From: Desulfomicrobium sp.
GTDB taxonomy: Bacteria; Desulfobacterota; Desulfovibrionia; Desulfovibrionales; Desulfomicrobiaceae
Length of the DNA stretch: 11,690 nt
Reading direction: 5' to 3'
NCBI GenBank assembly: GCA_003542385.1
Contig: DPKT01000222.1
Span: forward strand, 1-11,690
Shown here in pieces: positions 6,244 through 11,690 of the stretch. The notes below the pieces were generated by a model, which searched no databases, had not been told where the DNA came from, and saw only the letters and a list, made by a program, of their open reading frames with translations. The position numbers were made by a program, and so were the translations under genes. Numbering within the stretch: the first letter of the stretch is position 1; every line of letters starts with the position of its first letter.

Positions 6244-8202
6244 TCAATACGGCAGCCTGTTCAATGACTTGAGGATGAGCGTACAGCCCATGGCGAACAT
6301 GCCCGACAGACCCATGCCGCAGGAGAACCCCGCCAGCAGGACCGGGGCGTACTGACGCCAGCGCGTCCCGAACTTCTTCAGGAAATAGTACCGCCCGAGC
6401 AGGGCGCCCGCCAGTTCCAGGATCAGACCGTGGGGCGTCGACTGCCCCAGTCCCCGCACCACGCCGTAGACGAGCAGCACCGGCAGGCCGATGAAGCTCA
6501 GCACGGCGTAGGCCAGCACGCCGAAGAACACCCCGCACGAGACATAGACCGAATTCAGGGCCTGGAAGAAGAGCGAGTTGCCCTCCAGGGTGGCCGTCTG
6601 CATGAGCAGCGTGTTCAGGGCCTGCAGGTGCCACAGCTCCTGGGCGTAGGGGTAGCTGGCCGAGGGGATGGGCGCCAGCCGCCACAGGAACTGCGAGAAG
6701 AGCAGGGAGGCGATGAGCACGATGGGCAGGGTCACGAACTCGGCCTTGATGATGCCCCGCAGGCTCGTGCCCGTCAGCTCGATCTGGCGGAAGCCCACCG
6801 TGGCCTCGCCGTAGTTGTGCATGGGGATGGGCGCGTACCAGATCTCGATGCCGTGGTAGCCGAAGTACTTGGCCCCGGCGATGAAGCTGGCCTCGCGCAC
6901 CAGGGGCAGGCTCACGTACTGGCCGGCGATGCCCTCCATGCGCGCCGTGATGTAGGAGATGAAGGGCGTGTAGATGAACCCGTAGAGCAGGAAGAATATC
7001 CACGGGAAGCTCGGCACCAGCCAGACGCAGAAGGCCACGTAGGACAGGGTCGAGAAGACGTAGATCCCGAGCGACAGCCAGATGGAGATGTCGCCGCGGC
7101 CCGGCGGCGGGGAGAAGAGGGCCGCGAAATTGAGCCGCTCGCCCGTCTGCCGCCGGAACGACCTGGCCACCTGCCAGAAGCCGATGAGGCCGATGGCCAG
7201 GCCGAGGCCGATGCCGAAGCTCATGTAGAAGTCGAAGCTGTTGGAGAAGACCGTGTCCACGGTGCCCATGCCCGGGTGCCAGCGGTGCAGGATGCCGGAT
7301 GAGTACAGGATGGGGTTGGCCACGATGGTGATGATGAGCCCCACGAAGCCGCCGATGACGGCCCAGAAGGGCAGGACCATGCCGATGAAGATGAGGCCCA
7401 GGTCCAGCTGGATGCCCGTGGCCACGGCGGGCAGGAAGCCCTCGGTGTTGCGCGTCAGGTCCAGCCAGGGGATGGGGATGAGGCGGATGGGCTCCGTGAA
7501 AAAGAGGCCCGACAGGGCCGGCAGCAGCACGTAGAAGAAACCGAAGGCCAGCCCGATCATGGCGCCGATGGAGAAGACGCGCCACTTCCAGCTGTCCTTG
7601 CGGTCCTCGGTGGACTCGGCCAGGGCCATGGTGCCCAGGGCGGCCACGGGGGCCATGGGGAAGGGCAGCTTCTCGACGTCGGACGTGAGCCGGTACAGGG
7701 CGTAGCCCAGGCCGAACTGGTCCACGCGCTGGATGATCAGCGCCCCGCACATGAGCAGCACGGGCACGAACCAGTCCCGGTGCAGGAAGGTCCGCTCCGC
7801 GTAGGAGGCCGAATCCAGGGCCGGCGCCACCCAGGCCGGTATGTACTCCGTCAGCCCGAGCATCTGGGCCGCGTCGGACTGGATGAGGTACTGGTTCCAG
7901 AGCAGGCCCTGGAAGGGCGAGGCCAGGGCCGCCCCGGCCATGTAGTAGAGCAGGAAGATCTCCTGCTGCCTGAGTTCCGAGTAGGAGCGCTTGGCTACCT
8001 CGGCGAAGAGGATGATGGTCACCCAGCGCGCCGCCGGGCCGATGCCCGTGCCGAGCACCAGCTGCAGGTACATGGACCCCGGCATCATCAGAAAGCCGAT
8101 GAAGATGGCCCCGACGACGGTCTTCCAGTCGAAGCCTTCCTCGAAATGGCTCGGGGGCTTCAGCAGGTCCCGGTATTCCTTGAGTTCGCGGTCGTCGTAC
8201 AT
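6244..8202 (-). CDS. Polytopic membrane protein, OPT-transporter-like
   Basis: This 652-residue integral membrane protein has about 15 hydrophobic segments. A cytoplasmic N-terminus (MYDDRELKEYRDLLKP) is followed by a first helix region VVGAIFIGFLMMPGSMYLQL. That start resembles the oligopeptide transporter (OPT) superfamily, in which the first helix has a small-residue plus N-M-Y-type motif. The middle contains a soluble-looking, conserved-looking section (REASFIAGAKYFGYHGIEIW), and the end reads GRYYFLKKFG then APVLLAGFSCGMGLSGMFAMG. Substrate is unknown; related proteins are often labelled peptide transporter or DUF6784/DUF6785, which I assign from memory. It starts 7 nt after the stop of the upstream paralogue-like gene, with AAGG just before ATG 8202, and is the last gene of the operon. 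The membrane-protein call is firm; transport function is inference. Confidence 0.75.
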   Translation of the reverse strand: MYDDRELKEYRDLLKPPSHFEEGFDWKTVVGAIFIGFLMMPGSMYLQLVLGTGIGPAARWVTIILFAEVAKRSYSELRQQEIFLLYYMAGAALASPFQGLLWNQYLIQSDAAQMLGLTEYIPAWVAPALDSASYAERTFLHRDWFVPVLLMCGALIIQRVDQFGLGYALYRLTSDVEKLPFPMAPVAALGTMALAESTEDRKDSWKWRVFSIGAMIGLAFGFFYVLLPALSGLFFTEPIRLIPIPWLDLTRNTEGFLPAVATGIQLDLGLIFIGMVLPFWAVIGGFVGLIITIVANPILYSSGILHRWHPGMGTVDTVFSNSFDFYMSFGIGLGLAIGLIGFWQVARSFRRQTGERLNFAALFSPPPGRGDISIWLSLGIYVFSTLSYVAFCVWLVPSFPWIFFLLYGFIYTPFISYITARMEGIAGQYVSLPLVREASFIAGAKYFGYHGIEIWYAPIPMHNYGEATVGFRQIELTGTSLRGIIKAEFVTLPIVLIASLLFSQFLWRLAPIPSASYPYAQELWHLQALNTLLMQTATLEGNSLFFQALNSVYVSCGVFFGVLAYAVLSFIGLPVLLVYGVVRGLGQSTPHGLILELAGALLGRYYFLKKFGTRWRQYAPVLLAGFSCGMGLSGMFAMGCTLILKSLNRLPY

Positions 8203-8209
8203 GGCCTTC

Positions 8210-10180
8210 TCAGGATGGCAGAACCAGGTAGCTGATTCCGGTTTTGTGGCTGATCATGGCCCAGAAGGCGCCCATGCAGAAGTCGCCGATGATCAGCCCG
8301 ATGAAGATGAGCCGCACGCGTCGGTAGAGGAAGGTCCCCCCGTAGCGCAGGCAGAGCGTGTTGCAGGCCCAGCCTACCAGGAAGCTGAACCACAGGATGC
8401 GCATGGAGGAGCTGAAGGCCAGCATGTACCCGATGGGGTGGATGGGCCACCACGGGAAGAGGTAGTAGCACAGGACCAGCGCGAGCATCACCACCGCCCC
8501 GACGAGGATGAAGGACAGGATCCAGTTGTCGGGGGTGTGGGCGGCCTCCAGCAGGCGGCGGGAGTTGGCGTACACGTTTTGCGTCGTGCGCGTCGCCCAG
8601 TCCATGTCCAGTTCCTGGATGCCGTGGCGGTGGCAGATGTAGAGCATGCCCAGGAAGGATGCCGCCACTGCCAGGACGAGGGCCGCGGCGATGGCCAGGC
8701 CCATGAGCCGGCGCCGCCGCATGGTCTCGGAGATTTTGCCGGCGTGCACGAGGGACGGCAGCAGGGACTCGCGTACGTCCACGAAAAGCATCTTCTGCAG
8801 GCTCATGCCGAGCACCAGGCCCACGGTGCCGAAGGGCTTTGAGCCGAAAAGGGACAGGGCCGCGTCCGACGGGGCCGTGTTCAGGGACGCGTAGGGTATG
8901 CCGCCCTGACAGACGAGCTTGGCCACCACGAGCATGACCGTGAAGAAGGCGGCGTAGAGCATGATCGAGGCCGAAAGGCCCATGCCCCAGAACGCCGACC
9001 AGGCGCACAGGGCGGCCATCCCGGCCACGGCCCCCAGCATGGACGCCCGCGGCGAGAGCCACCCGGCGCCGCCCGTCTCGGGGTCGGGCCGCAGGCACTG
9101 GCTGGCCGTGTCCAGCAGAAACTCGCGGGCCAGCCAGATCATGAAGCAGAAGAAGACGATGGAGGCGCCGATGACCTGGGTCTCCTCGGGGCGGGAGATT
9201 ACTGGGCCGAAGAGGGTGCCCAGGGCTGAATCCGGGATCTGCACCCCGCTGGCCTGCAGGACTCCGGTCAGGAGCCCGGCCAGGAGGAAGAACAGCCAGA
9301 AACTCAACGACACCTGGCGTGTGGCGATGAAGGCGAAGCCGATGAAGGCCGGGTAGATGAAGATCTTGAGCTTCTGGAAGCCCGAGAGGAACCCTGTGGC
9401 CGGGAAATAGGACCCGGCCAGAAGTTCCGTGGGCAGCGCCGGGACCGTCGGGAAATGGGCCGCCAGTCCCCCCAGGGTGTGGATGAAGACGGGCACGCAC
9501 AGGCCGCAGAGCAGGAACGGGTCCCCCAGGAAGGAGAAGAGGCGCTGCTGGTCGTAGGCTTCGGCCAGGAGTTTCGGCATCTGCAGCAGGGGGAAGTTGA
9601 TGCGCTCGTTGACCACCCACTGCGTCGTGAACAGGCTCGCCAGGCAGAAGAGCGTGGCGTAGGCCAGGAGGATGAAGACGCTCCAGGCTCCCAGGACGGG
9701 CAGCCAGAAGGACCACGGGATGCGCTCCAGGGTCTGCATGACCGAAAGCCCGGCCTTGTCCGGCAGGCCGCCGTACAGAGCTTCGAGGGCGGTGGCGTTG
9801 CGGGGGTAGAGGGCCTCGGGCAGCAGCGGCAGGAGGTCGGCCCAGTTGTTGGACGCGTCGGCGAAATGCGCCGGGGCCGTGATGTTGATGAAGAAGGTCC
9901 GCGCCAGGCCGGTGAAGCCGATGCCCGAAACCACGACCATCAGCGCCCAGGCCGCGAGCAGCTCCATGCCGGTCAGAAGCGGTGCGCGCCGCGTGACCTT
10001 GGCCAGCAGGGACAGGATCACGGCCGAGGCGAAGAAGGCGAAAAAGGCCGCCAGGGGGAAATGCCCGCCGGCCAGGGGTGTGGCGCGCAGGTAGCTGTTG
10101 GCGAAAGGCGTCACCGCGCAGAAGGCCACGCCGAGGGTCAGGCCGCTCAAGAAGGCCCGCGGGCGGATGGTGTGCGTCAT
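8210..10180 (-). CDS. Polytopic membrane protein, DUF6784/DUF6785 (OPT-like) family
   Basis: This 656-residue protein has about 14 hydrophobic segments. The N-terminus (MTHTIRPRAFLSGLTLGVAF, then CAVTPFANSYLRATPL) resembles the OPT superfamily's first helix with its N-x-Y element. Conserved-looking motifs are NERINFPLLQMPKLL in the first half and, near the C-terminus, FPWWPIHPIGYMLA and LRYGGTFLYRRVRLIFIGL followed by GDFCMGAFWAMI. This combination is what I recall for the DUF6785-DUF6784 pair, of unknown function. The ending aligns loosely with that of the downstream gene (R-Y, basic pair, then a G-x-x-x-G helix), so the two are probably distant paralogues that may work together. Its ATG overlaps the stop of the upstream permease gene as ATGA. 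Location should be the inner membrane; substrate unknown. Confidence 0.75.
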   Translation of the reverse strand: MTHTIRPRAFLSGLTLGVAFCAVTPFANSYLRATPLAGGHFPLAAFFAFFASAVILSLLAKVTRRAPLLTGMELLAAWALMVVVSGIGFTGLARTFFINITAPAHFADASNNWADLLPLLPEALYPRNATALEALYGGLPDKAGLSVMQTLERIPWSFWLPVLGAWSVFILLAYATLFCLASLFTTQWVVNERINFPLLQMPKLLAEAYDQQRLFSFLGDPFLLCGLCVPVFIHTLGGLAAHFPTVPALPTELLAGSYFPATGFLSGFQKLKIFIYPAFIGFAFIATRQVSLSFWLFFLLAGLLTGVLQASGVQIPDSALGTLFGPVISRPEETQVIGASIVFFCFMIWLAREFLLDTASQCLRPDPETGGAGWLSPRASMLGAVAGMAALCAWSAFWGMGLSASIMLYAAFFTVMLVVAKLVCQGGIPYASLNTAPSDAALSLFGSKPFGTVGLVLGMSLQKMLFVDVRESLLPSLVHAGKISETMRRRRLMGLAIAAALVLAVAASFLGMLYICHRHGIQELDMDWATRTTQNVYANSRRLLEAAHTPDNWILSFILVGAVVMLALVLCYYLFPWWPIHPIGYMLAFSSSMRILWFSFLVGWACNTLCLRYGGTFLYRRVRLIFIGLIIGDFCMGAFWAMISHKTGISYLVLPS

Positions 10181-11690
10181 GAGGCGGCTCCCTTGCGGTT
10201 CATGCGTTCCTGCATGAAGAGTTCGAATTTTTCCTTCTCGGGGGCGTCGAGGGAACGCCAGATGAGGAGCTGCTTGCGCAGGTCGTTGAGGAATGTCCTG
10301 CACAGGCGCAGCCAGGCGTTCTTCTCGCCGGCCTCGCGGGTCAGGGTGATGCGCACCTCCAGGAACCCCGGGTAGTCCGGCGAGGGACAGGAGATGATGG
10401 ACGCGCGCTGGCGGATGCCGAAGTCGAAGGGCGCGAGCCAGGCCCTGAAGGAGATGTCGAAGCATTCCGGGTGCTCGTCGGCCTTCATGCCGATGGGGCA
10501 GGCGTACTCCACTTCGAGGTCCGCGGTGGAGAAGAGGCCGTGGGAGATGTCCGCGTGGGCCAGGTAGTACTCGGCCAGGAACCCGCCGGCGCACTCCTGT
10601 TCGTGGATCTTGATCAGGAAGGGCAGCGTCACCACCAGGGTCGACCCTTCCGGGGCGGGCAGCTTCCAGGTCCGGGTCACGTCGGGGATGGCGATGTGCG
10701 CGGCCACCCGCGAGGGGTAGATGACCGAGAGCAGGACCACGGCCATGACCGTGAGCATGGCCCCGACCCCGGCCAGGGACGAATAGTTGGCCGTCATCCC
10801 CGCCCAGATGGGCGTCCCGGCCAGGAAATGCGCCGCCACCTGCGCCGCCAGGTAGCCGGTGACCGCGCTGATGACCCCGAAGGCCAGGGCCTCGGCGATG
10901 AAGAGGGACGACACGTGGGGCGGGGCCAGGCCGACGGAGGTGTAGACCGCGATCTCGCGCTTCCGTTCGACCACGCTGCCGACCATGGTGTTCAGCACGA
11001 TGAGGATGGCGATGACCGAGGGGATCAGCACGTTGCCCATGCCGCCGTACGACAGGCTGCTGGAGGAATAGTGCAGCCATGTGCTCCCCTTCCCCTGTCC
11101 TTCCCCGTGAAAGAGGAGCAGCTGGTAGCGGTCGGCCATCCGGGCCGAGAGGTTGCCGTGGTGCAGGGCGGCCGCCGGGGCCATGGCCAGGCTCTTCAGC
11201 GCGCCGCCGGCCTGCAGCAGGGTCCCGGCCGGTATGATGACCGTCCGTTCTCCCCCCACATGCTGATAGCGGCTGGACATGGTGGCCACGTCCTGTCCCG
11301 ATTCGGCGGCCTCGGCTTCGGCTTCGCTCAGTTCCGACGAGGTCTCGTTGGGGTAGACAACGGGGGTCAGGGGCTCGCCGTCCAGATCCAGGGCCTGGTC
11401 GTGGCTTCTGCCGTCGAAGACGCCCTTCACGGTGAAGGGTATGCCCCAGATGGTCACCTCCGGCCCGCCCTCCAGATCCTCGATGCCCAGGTCACGGGCC
11501 ATGTTTTCGGGCAGCAGGACCTGGCGTCCCCCGGCCGCGTCGAGCCAGCCGCCCCTGATCATCACCGTGCGCCCGGCGGCCAGTTCCGCCTCCTCGGGGT
11601 CCAGGCCGACCATGGCGTCGGCCACGGTTTCGCGGTCCCCGAAACGGATGGGGATGGCCGGCGGCCGCGTCCGGTCCTGGGTCTCCCACC
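10177..11690 (-). CDS. FtsX/MacB-like ABC permease with C-terminal extension, 5'-truncated by window
   Basis: The frame is open to the right edge, so the N-terminus (first helix and part of the periplasmic domain) is missing. The GTG at 11625 is internal: coding-like sequence (ETQDRTRPPAIPIRFGDRE) continues upstream of it. Counting from that GTG, residues 1-195 look like the extracytoplasmic MacB-type domain, including an acidic stretch ELSEAEAEAAESG. Three helices follow (about 198-216, 243-263, 284-303). The FtsX hallmark VVERKREIAVYTSVGLAP comes after the first visible helix. FtsX-type permeases usually end just after the last helix with a short PS-x-x-A-A motif (here YPSRVAAH, 303-310), but here about 170 more residues follow, probably cytoplasmic. 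These permeases normally work with an ABC ATPase, which may lie outside the window. It is coupled to the next gene by a 4-nt overlap. Confidence 0.85.
   Translation of the reverse strand, partial: WETQDRTRPPAIPIRFGDRETVADAMVGLDPEEAELAAGRTVMIRGGWLDAAGGRQVLLPENMARDLGIEDLEGGPEVTIWGIPFTVKGVFDGRSHDQALDLDGEPLTPVVYPNETSSELSEAEAEAAESGQDVATMSSRYQHVGGERTVIIPAGTLLQAGGALKSLAMAPAAALHHGNLSARMADRYQLLLFHGEGQGKGSTWLHYSSSSLSYGGMGNVLIPSVIAILIVLNTMVGSVVERKREIAVYTSVGLAPPHVSSLFIAEALAFGVISAVTGYLAAQVAAHFLAGTPIWAGMTANYSSLAGVGAMLTVMAVVLLSVIYPSRVAAHIAIPDVTRTWKLPAPEGSTLVVTLPFLIKIHEQECAGGFLAEYYLAHADISHGLFSTADLEVEYACPIGMKADEHPECFDISFRAWLAPFDFGIRQRASIISCPSPDYPGFLEVRITLTREAGEKNAWLRLCRTFLNDLRKQLLIWRSLDAPEKEKFELFMQERMNRKGAAS

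Noticed and set aside
5714..7750. A 678-codon minus-strand frame overlapping the OPT-like gene and the antisense of the Crp-like gene
   Set aside because: The translation is rich in G, R, P, H and A without motifs, and it is out of frame with a same-strand gene that has clear membrane helices.
11623..11625. GTG as the true start of the FtsX-like permease
   Set aside because: The frame stays open and coding-like to the window edge, and an FtsX/MacB protein needs an N-terminal helix and more periplasmic domain than would be present.
1..11690. CRISPR arrays, tRNA or rRNA genes, insertion sequences, direct-repeat attachment sites
   Set aside because: No regularly spaced repeats, transposase-like frames, terminal inverted repeats or tRNA-like cloverleaf sequences were noticed on either strand; nearly all the DNA is accounted for by coding sequence.

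Overview
This GC-rich window has very long spurious open frames on both strands, tight gene packing and a lifestyle rich in signalling and membrane proteins. It looks like a free-living Gram-negative bacterium, probably a Desulfovibrio-like member of the Desulfobacterota. That placement is an impression from protein style and composition; no rRNA or other diagnostic gene is present.

Layout, left to right. (1) Positions 1-838, minus strand: two ATGA-coupled genes of unknown function, an exported protein of 200 residues followed by a gene that runs off the left edge. (2) Positions 903-3200: a signalling module. A multi-spanning membrane protein with a HAMP domain and a SpoIIE/RsbU-type PP2C phosphatase domain runs rightwards. 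An RsbW-like serine kinase gene and an RsbV-like STAS antagonist gene run leftwards and overlap the phosphatase gene tail to tail. Together they have the three components of a partner-switching pathway. (3) Positions 3274-6232, plus strand: a large ABC exporter (828 residues) whose ATPase domain carries about 250 extra residues between Q-loop and signature motif, overlapped by a small Crp-like cyclic-nucleotide-binding-fold protein. (4) Positions 6244-11690, minus strand: a tightly coupled operon, in transcription order an FtsX/MacB-like permease (N-terminus outside the window) and two large polytopic membrane proteins distantly resembling the OPT transporter superfamily (DUF6784/DUF6785-like).

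The most notable observation is at the start of the phosphatase gene. The best ribosome binding site (AAGGAG, 891-896) serves a GTG at 903 whose frame encodes a credible membrane segment, but an in-frame TGA at 969-971 (codon 23) separates it from the rest of the protein. The frame then stays open to 2441. About 20 nt after the TGA is a perfect 5-bp hairpin with a GGTCT loop, similar in position and loop sequence to bacterial selenocysteine insertion elements. A Trp-to-stop mutation or a sequencing error is the simpler explanation, but recoding is testable.

The second notable observation is that the ABC exporter's enlarged ATPase helical subdomain looks like two extra degenerate copies of its own Q-loop-distal segment, so the motif S-(I/V)-x-x-N-(I/L)-(L/V)-(F/Y)-(G/A) occurs three times before the single LSGGQ signature.
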